Part shown: piece after piece, positions 16,089-24,495 of the stretch
How the letters are laid out: every line of letters starts with the position of its first letter
How positions within the stretch are numbered: the first letter of the stretch is position 1
Origin: JAJCZB01 sp964350195
Lineage (GTDB): Bacteria > Babelota > Babeliae > Babelales > Vermiphilaceae
Length of the DNA stretch: 34,385 nt
Direction: 5' to 3'
Assembly: GCA_964350195.1 (NCBI GenBank)
Contig: CAYGJB010000011.1
Location: 1 to 34,385, forward strand
Position numbers and translations under genes: made by a program
Notes under the pieces: model-generated
What the model was told of the DNA's origin: nothing
What the model saw: the letters and a program-made list of their open reading frames with translations, nothing else
Databases searched by the model: none

Positions 16089-17243
16089 ATGCACAAAATA
16101 TATTATTTAAGTTTATTATTACTATTATGTGGCGTTATGAATGCTGAGAATAAAGTTGCACTTATTATAGGAGTTACGGGACAAGATGGAGCATACCTTT
16201 CTCGATTTTTGCTTAATAAGGGCTACATTGTTCATGGAATTAAAAGAAGATCATCAAGTATTAATACTGAGCGAATTGATGGTATTTACGAAGAAGCACA
16301 ACATAAGAATGGAAAAAAAAGACATTTCATTCTGCACTATGGGGATGTAACCGATACTTCAAATATAATTCGCCTTATTCAAGAAATTCAACCGGATGAG
16401 ATTTATAATTTATCAGCTCAGAGCCATGTAAAAGTATCATTTGAATTACCAGAATATACGGCAGATGTTGATGCTATGGGGACGTTACGTATTTTAGAGG
16501 CCATTCGTATTCTAAAGCTTACGAATAAAACAAAATTTTATCAGGCGTCAACGAGTGAAATGTTTGGTAAAGTGCAAACTATTCCACAAAATGAAGAAAC
16601 TCCATTCTATCCACGATCCCCTTATGGGGTGGCAAAATTGTATGCTTATTGGATTACTAAAAATTATCGTGAAAGCTATGGCATTTTTGCTTGTAATGGC
16701 ATTCTTTTCAATCATGAATCACCGATGCGGGGAGAAACATTTGTAACGCGAAAGATTACACGAGCAGCCGCACGCATTCATTTGGGGTTGCAAAGTAGGT
16801 TACATCTTGGAAATCTTGATGCAGAGCGAGATTGGGGGCATGCGCGTGATTATGTGGAAGCTATGTGGCTTATGCTACAGCAAGATAAGCCTGATGATTT
16901 TGTAATTGGCACGGGCAAAAAGTATTCTGTTCGCACATTTGTGGAGCTTGTATTTAAAGAACTAGGAATTGAAATTGCATGGCGAGGATCAGGAATTGAT
17001 GAAGTAGGATATGATGTTAAAGCAAAGAAAGATTTAATATTTGTGGACCCTATATACTTTCGGCCAGCGGAAGTAGTGCTTTTAATTGCGGATGCATCAA
17101 AAGCAAAAAGAGAGCTAGGGTGGGAGCCTAAGGTTGATCTTGCTGAATTGGTGAAAGAGATGGTTGAGCATGAGCTGAATGAGCTGAAATCGAAACAGTA
17201 TCTATTTCACAATAATGGAAAAGGAATTGAAAAAGGGCTGTAG
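16089..17243 (+). CDS. gmd: GDP-mannose 4,6-dehydratase, copy 1, with signal peptide
   Basis: It makes GDP-4-keto-6-deoxy-D-mannose, the precursor of GDP-fucose (and of rhamnose or perosamine). The Rossmann motif GVTGQDG is at 28-34, the catalytic Ser/Thr-Glu is in QASTSEMFG (152-160), and Tyr179/Lys183 are in YGVAK. The family usually begins almost at the Rossmann strand. Here about 19 residues precede it, with a basic start (His2, Lys3), a core YLSLLLLLCGV and a cleavage site MNA before Glu20. An in-frame ATG at residue 17 could act as a cytosolic start but lacks a clear ribosome site. The length of 384 (about 365 after cleavage) is normal. A second copy at 33114-34208 is clearly homologous but differs in many positions. 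Confidence 0.95.
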   Translation: MHKIYYLSLLLLLCGVMNAENKVALIIGVTGQDGAYLSRFLLNKGYIVHGIKRRSSSINTERIDGIYEEAQHKNGKKRHFILHYGDVTDTSNIIRLIQEIQPDEIYNLSAQSHVKVSFELPEYTADVDAMGTLRILEAIRILKLTNKTKFYQASTSEMFGKVQTIPQNEETPFYPRSPYGVAKLYAYWITKNYRESYGIFACNGILFNHESPMRGETFVTRKITRAAARIHLGLQSRLHLGNLDAERDWGHARDYVEAMWLMLQQDKPDDFVIGTGKKYSVRTFVELVFKELGIEIAWRGSGIDEVGYDVKAKKDLIFVDPIYFRPAEVVLLIADASKAKRELGWEPKVDLAELVKEMVEHELNELKSKQYLFHNNGKGIEKGL

Positions 17244-17245
17244 CT

Positions 17246-18136
17246 ATGATTAAAAAAATGAGAGCTCTGCTTTCTCTTGGAGCGATTTTTAGTGCGATGC
17301 TTATTATGGCATTTACTCATACGCCGCATGTAATAAAACAAGATGCAAAAATAATTAATGGCGAAAAATATATTGTACTCGTGATTCCTTCATATAATAA
17401 TAGTCAATGGTATGAAAGAAATCTAGGTACGTTATTCGCTCAAAATTATAGCAATTATCATATCATTTATGTTGATGATTGCTCTCAGGATGCTACGTAT
17501 GAATTGGTGAAAAATTATATTAAAAAGATGGGACAAGAGCATCGCGTGACCTTAATTCGCAACAGTGAAAGAAAAGGGGCGATGCAGAATTTATTTGAGG
17601 CTATTCATTCCTGCCCAGATAAAGCGATAGTGTGCACGTATGATGGTGATGATTGGATGCCATTAGGTAAAACCGATGTGCTTCAAATTATTAACCGGGC
17701 ATATGATGATCCTAATGTATGGCTTACGTATGGCCAATTTAAAACATTTCCTCAAAATGCTTGGGGGATATGCCATCCAATGCCGGAAGGCATAATAGCA
17801 GCACATAGCTATCGTAAAGAAGAGTGGTTTACTTCCCATATGCGTACTTTTTATGCCGGTCTTTTTAAGAAGATAAAAGCAGAAGACATGATGATAGATG
17901 GTGCATTTTATTCTGTTGCATGGGATCAATGTTTTATGTTTCCAATGCTGGAAATGGCGAGTGGTCGTATTAAGTTTATCGATCAAGCTATTTATATTTA
18001 TAATCAGGCAAATCCGCTTAATGATTTTCGACAACATTTACGAACGCAACTTGCATACGAAAGAATCATAAGACGTAAAGAATCGTATCAACCACTTGAT
18101 CCTGCATATGCTCAAAAAGAGTTTGTGCAATCATAA
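17246..18136 (+). CDS. Signal-peptide-bearing GT2 glycosyltransferase (paralogue 1 of 3)
   Basis: A GT-A fold family 2 transferase of 296 residues. The nucleotide-binding start VIPSYNN is at about 46-52, VDDCS at 76-80 and the metal-binding DGDDW (DXD-type) at 133-137. The N-terminal 30 residues are basic then hydrophobic (LLSLGAIFSAMLIMAF), a signal peptide or short anchor. The C-terminal half carries a signature shared with the proteins at 24496 and 25404: a GQF stretch, RTFYAGLFK, IK.ED, D.....MFPM.EMA, and a final Asn...LND. Sugar and acceptor are unknown. It starts 2 nt after gmd with AAGGG as ribosome site, so it is part of the GDP-fucose operon. Confidence 0.9.
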   Translation: MIKKMRALLSLGAIFSAMLIMAFTHTPHVIKQDAKIINGEKYIVLVIPSYNNSQWYERNLGTLFAQNYSNYHIIYVDDCSQDATYELVKNYIKKMGQEHRVTLIRNSERKGAMQNLFEAIHSCPDKAIVCTYDGDDWMPLGKTDVLQIINRAYDDPNVWLTYGQFKTFPQNAWGICHPMPEGIIAAHSYRKEEWFTSHMRTFYAGLFKKIKAEDMMIDGAFYSVAWDQCFMFPMLEMASGRIKFIDQAIYIYNQANPLNDFRQHLRTQLAYERIIRRKESYQPLDPAYAQKEFVQS

Positions 18137-18153
18137 CCACAAAAGGAAATCTC

Positions 18154-18738
18154 ATGAAGACATCGATTTTATTATTTTTGTTATCTACGGGAATAGCAAA
18201 TGCCAATATTTCCCCTGCTGGGTTTGAAGAATTTCCCAACTACTATTTTGTTGAAACGGGTACCTATGATGGACTAGGAATAAGATATGCGTTGCGAGCT
18301 AAATTTCCGAAAATATATTCTATGGAGCTTATAAAGAACAATGTGGACAATGTTGCAAAAATGTTTAAAGAAAATAGTAATGTTCATGTGGTACAAGGAG
18401 ATTCTGGAAAGCATTTGTATCAGCTGATTAAAGGGCTTGATAAACCAATTACTTTTTGGCTAGATGCTCATTCTGGTGTAGATAATCCTAATCAAAAGAA
18501 TACACCTATTTTGGAAGAGCTTGAGCAAATAAAATGGCATCATATTAAAACTCATACCATCTTAATAGATGATATGCATTGTTGCGGTACGGGATTATTT
18601 GATTATCTTACGCAAGATCAAATTGAAGCTAAAGTTATGGAGATTAACCCAGAATATGAGATCAGATATATTCCTGGTGGAAATGATGCAGAGTATCCGG
18701 TAAACGTGATGGTTGCTCAAGTACCATCTAAAAAGTGA
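18154..18738 (+). CDS. Secreted SAM-methyltransferase-like protein (paralogue 1 of 2)
   Basis: A 194-residue protein with a clean signal peptide (core SILLFLLSTGI, cleavage after ANA at about 17). The mature part resembles a class I methyltransferase fold: ETGTYDG at 34-40 in the place of motif I, an acidic MEL after strand 2, VVQGDS, FWLDAH at 101-106 and ILIDDMH at 136-142. The nearest pattern I know is that of sugar or small-molecule methyltransferases found in glycan loci, but the assignment rests on motif order. An exported enzyme would need SAM outside the cytosol. AAGGA lies before the ATG, 17 nt after the GT2 gene. The longer protein at 19685-20710 is a paralogue (ETGTFNG, FWLDAH, ILIDD). 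Confidence 0.75.
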   Translation: MKTSILLFLLSTGIANANISPAGFEEFPNYYFVETGTYDGLGIRYALRAKFPKIYSMELIKNNVDNVAKMFKENSNVHVVQGDSGKHLYQLIKGLDKPITFWLDAHSGVDNPNQKNTPILEELEQIKWHHIKTHTILIDDMHCCGTGLFDYLTQDQIEAKVMEINPEYEIRYIPGGNDAEYPVNVMVAQVPSKK

Positions 18739-18752
18739 GATAAAAGGTGCGC

Positions 18753-19688
18753 ATGAAAAGATATAGTTTAGCTTTTCTACTGATTCTATCGGTGCATGGA
18801 GCGTTAGGAAAAAGCAAATTTTCTGCTCCTTTTATCTATCATCCATTTGATAAACTGATGGATGTTCAAGCGTACCCGAAACTTTTTTTGTATACTCAGC
18901 AAATTTTGCACTATGATGGCGCAGACTTTCTTAACTTAACTCGAAAGCTTTATGATCAATTTAATCCTTTAGTTTTAAAAGCTCAAGATAGGCTTATTGT
19001 GCCAAAAATAATTCATCAAATTTGGATTGGTGGACCATTGCCGGAAGTGTTTAAGAAGTATATGAGAACATGGAAAAAAATGCATCCTGATTGGGAATAT
19101 GTTTTGTGGGATGATGAGAAAGTAAAAGAGCTCTTTCCTCTTTATAATCAAAAATATTATGACGAATCCGATGGAATGGGAGTGAAGTCGGATTTACTTA
19201 AATGGGAGATTATCTATCGCTATGGGGGTGTATATGTGGATGTTGATTTTGAATGTCTTCGCCCGCTGGATCAGCTCAATTATACTTATGATTTTTATAC
19301 TGCTCTGCAACCTTTTGACGCTTTTTTTGTACAGCTTGGTGCGGCCTTATTTGCTGCTTATCCAGGACATCCCATTTTAAAGCATTGTATTGAGACAATT
19401 AAAGATGATTGGCATGAAAAAGGAGCTCCTAAAAAGTCTGGCCCGGTCCATTTTTCTAAATCCTTTAAAGTAACTGCTGGTCTTAATAACTCTCGAGATA
19501 TTGCGTTTCCTGCGTTTTACTTTTATCCACAAGGCAGCAAAGAACGTGAATTGAAATACAATGAGTGGGTGGATGGTGGAGCTTATGCTATTCATCACTG
19601 GGCAATGAGCTGGATGCCGAAAAACTATCGACGTAAAAAATTCCAAACGTTTGAAAATGAACCATCAAGTAGCGTATGGAATGATTAG
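18753..19688 (+). CDS. Secreted GT32 glycosyltransferase (OCH1/toxin-sugar-transferase type), copy 1
   Basis: About 311 residues, from an ATG behind AAAAGG (5 nt). A GTG two codons earlier is the alternative start. There is a signal peptide (MKRYSLAFLLILSVHGALG). Family 32 marks: the IPKIIHQIWIGG-type opening (VPKIIHQIWIGGPLP), the SDLLKWEIIYRYGG helix and the catalytic D163-V-D165 in VYVDVDFE. Family 32 contains yeast OCH1, bacterial capsule and LOS transferases, and has a fold related to clostridial toxin glucosyltransferases. Sugar unknown. It is the last gene of the + strand operon and overlaps the last 4 bp of the convergent gene at 19685. The homologue at 22580 shares the whole catalytic region. 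Confidence 0.92.
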   Translation: MKRYSLAFLLILSVHGALGKSKFSAPFIYHPFDKLMDVQAYPKLFLYTQQILHYDGADFLNLTRKLYDQFNPLVLKAQDRLIVPKIIHQIWIGGPLPEVFKKYMRTWKKMHPDWEYVLWDDEKVKELFPLYNQKYYDESDGMGVKSDLLKWEIIYRYGGVYVDVDFECLRPLDQLNYTYDFYTALQPFDAFFVQLGAALFAAYPGHPILKHCIETIKDDWHEKGAPKKSGPVHFSKSFKVTAGLNNSRDIAFPAFYFYPQGSKERELKYNEWVDGGAYAIHHWAMSWMPKNYRRKKFQTFENEPSSSVWND

Positions 19689-20710
19689 TAGTTCTGTACG
19701 TTGCATTTTTCTAAATATTTCCACACTCTCTCTTGCTCGTAAAAAAGAATCTTATCTGATGGTTGTCTGAATTTGTCTAAATGTTCTTGTCGAATACACA
19801 CCTTTAAAAATGCTGCATGCGCTTCATTGAGTTGTTTTGCACCAAGCGAAATAAGACCGTACCACAGATCATGCACAAACATCGGATCTTTACAATCGGT
19901 CATATCTTTATACAGACTGATTATTGCAGCTCGTTCCTCTCCTTGGGCTTGAGAGATTGTGCGTTCAAAAGATATGAGTTGCTCATTAGATAAATTGGTG
20001 CCGTCGTAAAGGCGCGATGCGCTGCAGGCATCTAGAACAGGAGAAGTTGAAACAATATACTTTTTATCATATGCGATAAAAATGTCCTTCAGTAGCTTGA
20101 AGGTAAAGTTCGGATTGATCTCCAGAAGTAATTTTTGTACCTCTTGTAGCGTAGGATAGGCCCAACACCCCATAAACTCTACCCCATTAATTTCAGTGCC
20201 AAAACCGCGAATATCATCGATAAGAATAATAGCCTCGCCAATGAATTTATTTTTTATTGTTTTAAGTTCCTCTCTTATAGCTGTTACAGCCTCAGCACTA
20301 TTCTCATTTTCATAGCTTAAGCTTGTGCCAGGTCCAGAGTAATGTGCATCCAGCCAGAATACTGTTTTGCCGGATAACGTAGGAAGGAGTGTCTCAAAGA
20401 GCTCAAGTGACCGCCCTTGGTATACAGACACATGGTTAAAGCGTGACAATATTCTACGAGATGTATTGAATAGATTGTTATTGAGCTCTACCGTGTGAAT
20501 TTGTGAAAAAAAGGGAGCGGCATTTTCTGTAGTTCCTCCATTAAAGGTGCCTGTCTCTATGAAAATATCAGGTTCAAAAAGATTCTTAAGCGTAGAGAAG
20601 AACGCTTCGCTTAGGTGTCCTCTTGTTTTATATTCTTTAAATTTTAGATCAGAACAGGTAATCAAAGAGCTAGAAATGAGAAGGAATAAATGAATGTGTA
20701 GTGATTTCAT
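19685..20710 (-). CDS. Secreted SAM-methyltransferase-like protein (paralogue 2 of 2) with extra C-terminal domain
   Basis: 341 residues with a signal peptide (MKSLHIHLFLLISSSLITC; the Cys20 does not sit in a good lipobox). The first approximately 220 residues match the smaller protein at 18154: IETGTFNG at 51-58, an acidic VEL, an FWLDAHY segment and ILIDDIRGFG. The last approximately 100 residues are extra and probably helical: an ISLYKDM region, then LGAKQLNEAHAAFLKVC, which looks like one or two degenerate TPR-like helices. The function is probably methyl transfer, but this is not certain. The gene lies 6 nt behind the TPR-glycosyltransferase, so the two share a transcript. The ribosome site is weak (AACGGT). 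Confidence 0.72.
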   Translation of the reverse strand: MKSLHIHLFLLISSSLITCSDLKFKEYKTRGHLSEAFFSTLKNLFEPDIFIETGTFNGGTTENAAPFFSQIHTVELNNNLFNTSRRILSRFNHVSVYQGRSLELFETLLPTLSGKTVFWLDAHYSGPGTSLSYENENSAEAVTAIREELKTIKNKFIGEAIILIDDIRGFGTEINGVEFMGCWAYPTLQEVQKLLLEINPNFTFKLLKDIFIAYDKKYIVSTSPVLDACSASRLYDGTNLSNEQLISFERTISQAQGEERAAIISLYKDMTDCKDPMFVHDLWYGLISLGAKQLNEAHAAFLKVCIRQEHLDKFRQPSDKILFYEQERVWKYLEKCNVQNY

Positions 20711-20716
20711 ACCGTT

Positions 20717-22435
20717 CTATTTTTCTTGTAGAAGAGTTTTTAGTCGATTTGATACTATATCGATCACATTTTTCCAATCACCCATTTTTTTCTGTTGAAA
20801 CAAAGTGAATGATGGATACCAGACGGTGTTTTGTTTATTGATCATCCAGCGTACATCAGCTCCATAAGGAAGTAGCAACCATGTTTTTACCCCAAGAGCA
20901 CCTGCAAGATGTGATACGGAAGTATCAACGCTAATGATGAGATCCATATTTTTCATAACAGCAGCTGTATCCATGAATGGGCCATGATCTCTATCAAAGC
21001 TTTCATCAAATCCATGTATTTTGAATGAAGTATTTTTAATTTGTTTTCGGGACGTTTCTCCTATCTGGAGAGAATAAAAGCTTACGTTTGGTAGTTTAGA
21101 AAGGGGAGCAAGCATTTCGAGCTCAATCGCTCTTTTTTGATCAAGTGCTAAATATGAGTCATCGCCAGGAGCCCAGATGATACCTATTTTAAAGTTTTTA
21201 TCGGATGATAGTTTGTCGGCCCAATATGTAATGAGTTTTTTGTCAGCTTGTAGATAAGGTTTATTTGGGAGTACGCGTTCATCAATATCAAAAAGATAGG
21301 GAATACTTTGCATGGAAGTGAGGACATCAAATGGAGGATTTTCTGTTCCAGCCAGTACCACCTGATCAATATAATCACATTGCTTAAATAGGCTGAGTAG
21401 TGGTTTTGGGGTGTGCACAATAACGGTAGCTCCCTTTTCTTTCAGTAGCTTTGCAAAACGAACATATTGCAGAATGTCTCCTAGTCCATTTTCAGCTAGT
21501 AGTAAAACTTTTTTTCCTGCAGGATTTGTACCATCCCAACGAATTTTTTCTAAGCCAGGTTGGTTGGTAAGTTTCCAGCGCCATTCATACTCTTTGAATC
21601 CTTCTTTTAAGTTGCCTTTCATAAACTGTGCTCCTGCAAGAGAGACGTGTGCTTGAGGATAATTAGGATTAGAGTTGATAGCATCTTTGAAATAGGTGAT
21701 TGCATTGTCTATCATCTGTTGCTGCTCGTACGTTTTGCCGGTTGCAAGAAGAGCTTGAGTATCCTTTGGACTTTTTTCCAGTACTTGCTGGTATTGTTCT
21801 CGAGCATTAATAGGTTGTCCAGCCATCAAATAAGCATCTCCCAGTGCCATGTGGCCATCCTTGGCATTAGGCGAAAGGGCTACAGCTTTTTTACCGTGTT
21901 CAATTGCTTTTATAAGGCTTGCGTTTGTTTTTTCTTGTGTGAATAAGCGAGAGAGAAAATAGTGCGCTTCAAATATGTTTGGATTTATTTTTACTGCGGT
22001 ATGAAAGCTTGCTTTAGCTGATTCGGGTTGCTTGATCTGCTCATAAAATTTTCCAAGCATCACATGGCTCGAAAAGTTATTTTTATTCACCTGAATTGCC
22101 TGCAATGCATGTGAGATTGCTTGGTCGTAGTTACCAAGGTTTGCAAACGCTAGGCTTGTATTGATAAGTGCTTGCTCATGCTGCGGATAGATTCGTATTG
22201 CTTGATGAAAGGAATCTATTGCAGCTTTATAATTTCCCGCTTTGTATGCAATAGATCCTTGTGCATAGGCGCTATTGGCCTCTTGCATTTGCTCTGTTCG
22301 AGATTGCGAAACGTTCTTTTTTTCAGGCATTTCTGAGTACCAAGTATAGGCGATATATAAAAGACCTGCACATGCAGCTGCTCCAAAAAAATATAGAATT
22401 TCTGAGCGTTTAGTAGTTACTGCTGTTTTATTCAT
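20717..22435 (-). CDS. Membrane-anchored TPR protein with GT9/GT41-like glycosyltransferase domain
   Basis: 572 residues. A single hydrophobic helix at about 14-32 anchors the protein, with a short basic N-terminus that favours an outside-facing body. Residues about 50-290 hold roughly seven tetratricopeptide repeats (recurring A..LG..Y..A...F..A....P patterns, for example YKAGNYKAAIDSFHQAI). Residues about 300-570 form a GT-B half like heptosyltransferases: ENGLGDILQYVRFAKLL, then DLIISVDTSVSHLAGALG and TWLLLPYGADVRWM. This TPR plus transferase layout is a known bacterial type that recalls O-GlcNAc transferase, where the repeats hold the protein substrate. Substrate unknown. AAGGAA precedes the ATG, and it is the first gene of a two-gene unit divergent from the 22580 operon. 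Confidence 0.88.
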   Translation of the reverse strand: MNKTAVTTKRSEILYFFGAAACAGLLYIAYTWYSEMPEKKNVSQSRTEQMQEANSAYAQGSIAYKAGNYKAAIDSFHQAIRIYPQHEQALINTSLAFANLGNYDQAISHALQAIQVNKNNFSSHVMLGKFYEQIKQPESAKASFHTAVKINPNIFEAHYFLSRLFTQEKTNASLIKAIEHGKKAVALSPNAKDGHMALGDAYLMAGQPINAREQYQQVLEKSPKDTQALLATGKTYEQQQMIDNAITYFKDAINSNPNYPQAHVSLAGAQFMKGNLKEGFKEYEWRWKLTNQPGLEKIRWDGTNPAGKKVLLLAENGLGDILQYVRFAKLLKEKGATVIVHTPKPLLSLFKQCDYIDQVVLAGTENPPFDVLTSMQSIPYLFDIDERVLPNKPYLQADKKLITYWADKLSSDKNFKIGIIWAPGDDSYLALDQKRAIELEMLAPLSKLPNVSFYSLQIGETSRKQIKNTSFKIHGFDESFDRDHGPFMDTAAVMKNMDLIISVDTSVSHLAGALGVKTWLLLPYGADVRWMINKQNTVWYPSFTLFQQKKMGDWKNVIDIVSNRLKTLLQEK

Positions 22436-22521
22436 ATAACTTCCTTTTTTTATTACAGCGTATAGGTATTTTGATCTGTTACTTTAGCCAGAGAAAGCAT
22501 GATTTGCAAGCAGCACAATTT

Positions 22522-22550
22522 TTGACTGAACTTTATTAATCCTCTATGAT
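22522..22550 (+). promoter_or_regulatory. Near-consensus sigma-70 promoter of the 22580-27076 operon
   Basis: TTGACT (22522-22527), exactly 17 bp, then TATGAT (22545-22550): five of six matches in each box. Transcription should start near 22557, leaving a leader of about 23 nt before the ATG at 22580. It is the best promoter in the window and sits in the 144-bp divergent gap. Confidence 0.75.
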
Positions 22551-22579
22551 TGAGCTCAAATTTTGAGTAGGAAAGTATA

Positions 22580-23569
22580 ATGAAAATAAAATACGGTATA
22601 TCTATAATAACCGGATTTTTTCTTTTTTGGATCCTTCTTTTTATTTCAAAAAATAGTAAAGATTTCAGAGCGATAGAGCGTCCGCCAGCCATGGATTTTG
22701 ATAGCTCAATGTTGTTGTCTCAATTTCCACAGGCACTTGAAAGAAATGATTTTAAGCTTGTCTATAAGGTCTTTAAAACACAATATAATAACTATGCTCC
22801 GGATATAATTGAACCGGATAAAGATACTCGTATTCCAAAAATAATTCATGTTATGTGGCTGGGGGGCAAGCTCCCTGCTGAGTACGTTAAGTATGTTGAA
22901 AGCTGGAAGAAGATGCATCCACATTGGACCATTCTTTTCTGGACCGATAGTCACATGAATGATGCGCAGGGTATTGAGAGATATACTGCTTTTGATGATC
23001 TAGAAAAAAGATTAAAGACGGCAAAAGGTGGTGAACGAATAGTAATTGATGCACGATCTTTGGTATTTGATAATAAAAAGTTTTACGACAAAGCAATTAA
23101 TTATGGGGAAAAATCGGACATACTAAAATGGGAAATCGTATATCGTTTTGGCGGCGTCTATGTTGATACTGATTTTGAATGCTTAAAGCCGCTTGATGCG
23201 TATCATCATATGTATGATTTTTATACCGGGATCCAACCTCTTGATACGTTTGCAGTCCAGCTTGGAGCAGCTTTGTATGGCGCGATTCCTCATCATCCAA
23301 TTTTAAAAGTATGCGTTGAGACCATTAAAAATAATCAAGCTATTAATCAAATTGTGGTCAAAACTGGTCCGATACATTTTACCAAAGTATGTGTACATAT
23401 GTTGGGCAAAACAGGGCTTAGAGATATTGTGTTGCCGGCTGGCTATCTGTACCCATGCGGATATGAAGAAAGAGGAACCCCGAGAGATCAATGGTGTAAA
23501 GTCGAATCTTATGCAGTACATCATTGGGCTGGAAGCTGGCTTAAGCCAGAGGCGTTTGTGAGAGTATAA
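22580..23569 (+). CDS. GT32 glycosyltransferase with N-terminal signal/anchor, copy 2
   Basis: 329 residues. The N-terminus is basic (Lys2, Lys4) with a 17-residue hydrophobic core (about 6-22), either a signal peptide or a signal anchor. The catalytic part matches family 32: IPKIIHVMWLGGKLP, KSDILKWEIVYRFGG and D196-T-D198 in VYVDTDFECLKPLD. It is homologous throughout to the protein at 18753, including the shared YDFYT..QP.D and the C-terminal YA(V/I)HHWA.SW. It has an insertion of about 20 residues before the SDILKWE helix. AGGAAAG lies before the ATG. It is the first gene of a tightly packed five-gene operon with its own strong promoter. Confidence 0.92.
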   Translation: MKIKYGISIITGFFLFWILLFISKNSKDFRAIERPPAMDFDSSMLLSQFPQALERNDFKLVYKVFKTQYNNYAPDIIEPDKDTRIPKIIHVMWLGGKLPAEYVKYVESWKKMHPHWTILFWTDSHMNDAQGIERYTAFDDLEKRLKTAKGGERIVIDARSLVFDNKKFYDKAINYGEKSDILKWEIVYRFGGVYVDTDFECLKPLDAYHHMYDFYTGIQPLDTFAVQLGAALYGAIPHHPILKVCVETIKNNQAINQIVVKTGPIHFTKVCVHMLGKTGLRDIVLPAGYLYPCGYEERGTPRDQWCKVESYAVHHWAGSWLKPEAFVRV

Positions 23570-23591
23570 AAATATGAAAAGAAGGGCATTG

Positions 23592-24491
23592 ATGAAGAAA
23601 CTGTTTTTGGCTGCGGTAGCTTTTTTATGTACAGCATTTGTGATCCATGTTCGTTCTAATCAAGCGGATCAAAAGAAAGTTGATCTTATTATTTTTTCTT
23701 TTGATCGTCCTCTTCAGCTATATGCATTGTTGGAATCTGTAGAAAAGTATATTCAGGGAATTGGTGAAACACATGTTGTGTTTCGTTCCAGCTCAAATTC
23801 TTTTTTAAAGGGATATGAGTTACTCAAAAATCGTTTTTCTGATGTTGTATATCATCAGCAGGGAAACAATCCTTCGGGGGACTTTAAGCCGCTTACTGTT
23901 GCATCGTTAAAGAAGTCTCCTTCTGATTATGTTATGTTTGCAGTGGATGACATTGTAGTGAAAGAAGAGGTTAACTTAGTTTTCTGTGCTGAAGCTCTTG
24001 AAAAGTATAATGCTTACGGATTTTATTTGAGGCTTGGGAAAAACTTAAACTACTGTTATCCCCTTCGTGCGGTACAGCCGCTGCCGCCTTTAAAAGAAGA
24101 AGAGGCTATTTTTTCTTGGCGATTTGATCAAGGATTAGGTGATTGGGCCTATCCGCATACGGTTGATATGGCCTTATTTAGAAAGAGCGATATAGTATCC
24201 GATTTTGAATCGCTGAGCTATCATTCTCCCAACAGACTTGAAGATATGTGGGATCGTCAAAAATATAAAATAAAATCACGTACGGGCCTATGCTTTGAAG
24301 TTTCAAAGATTGTGAATATGCCTCTTAATCGTGTGCAATATGAATATAAAAACCGGGTAATGAACGAGTACTCCCCTCAAGATCTACTGGATAGGCTTTT
24401 GCAAGGGTTGAAAATGGACATTGAGCCGCTGCGGAGTGTTGATAATAAGTCTGCTCATATGGAATATTCACCAACTTTCATAATGAGATAA
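23592..24491 (+). CDS. Secreted GT-A-like putative glycosyltransferase, unassigned family
   Basis: 299 residues from the ATG at 23592, chosen because AAGGG lies 5 nt before it; an ATG at 23574 has no ribosome site. Signal peptide MKKLFLAAVAFLCTAFVIHV. The mature part starts like a GT-A transferase (VDLIIFSFDRPLQLYALLES) and has a DXD-like site in MFAVDDIVVKE (Asp119-Asp120), followed by a FYLRLGKN segment and a DQGLGDWAYPHTVDMALFRK stretch that could hold the acceptor. I do not recognise a named family. The role is inferred from fold-like motifs and from position between GT32 and GT2 genes. The next gene starts 4 nt after its stop. Confidence 0.65.
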   Translation: MKKLFLAAVAFLCTAFVIHVRSNQADQKKVDLIIFSFDRPLQLYALLESVEKYIQGIGETHVVFRSSSNSFLKGYELLKNRFSDVVYHQQGNNPSGDFKPLTVASLKKSPSDYVMFAVDDIVVKEEVNLVFCAEALEKYNAYGFYLRLGKNLNYCYPLRAVQPLPPLKEEEAIFSWRFDQGLGDWAYPHTVDMALFRKSDIVSDFESLSYHSPNRLEDMWDRQKYKIKSRTGLCFEVSKIVNMPLNRVQYEYKNRVMNEYSPQDLLDRLLQGLKMDIEPLRSVDNKSAHMEYSPTFIMR

Positions 24492-24495
24492 ATAT

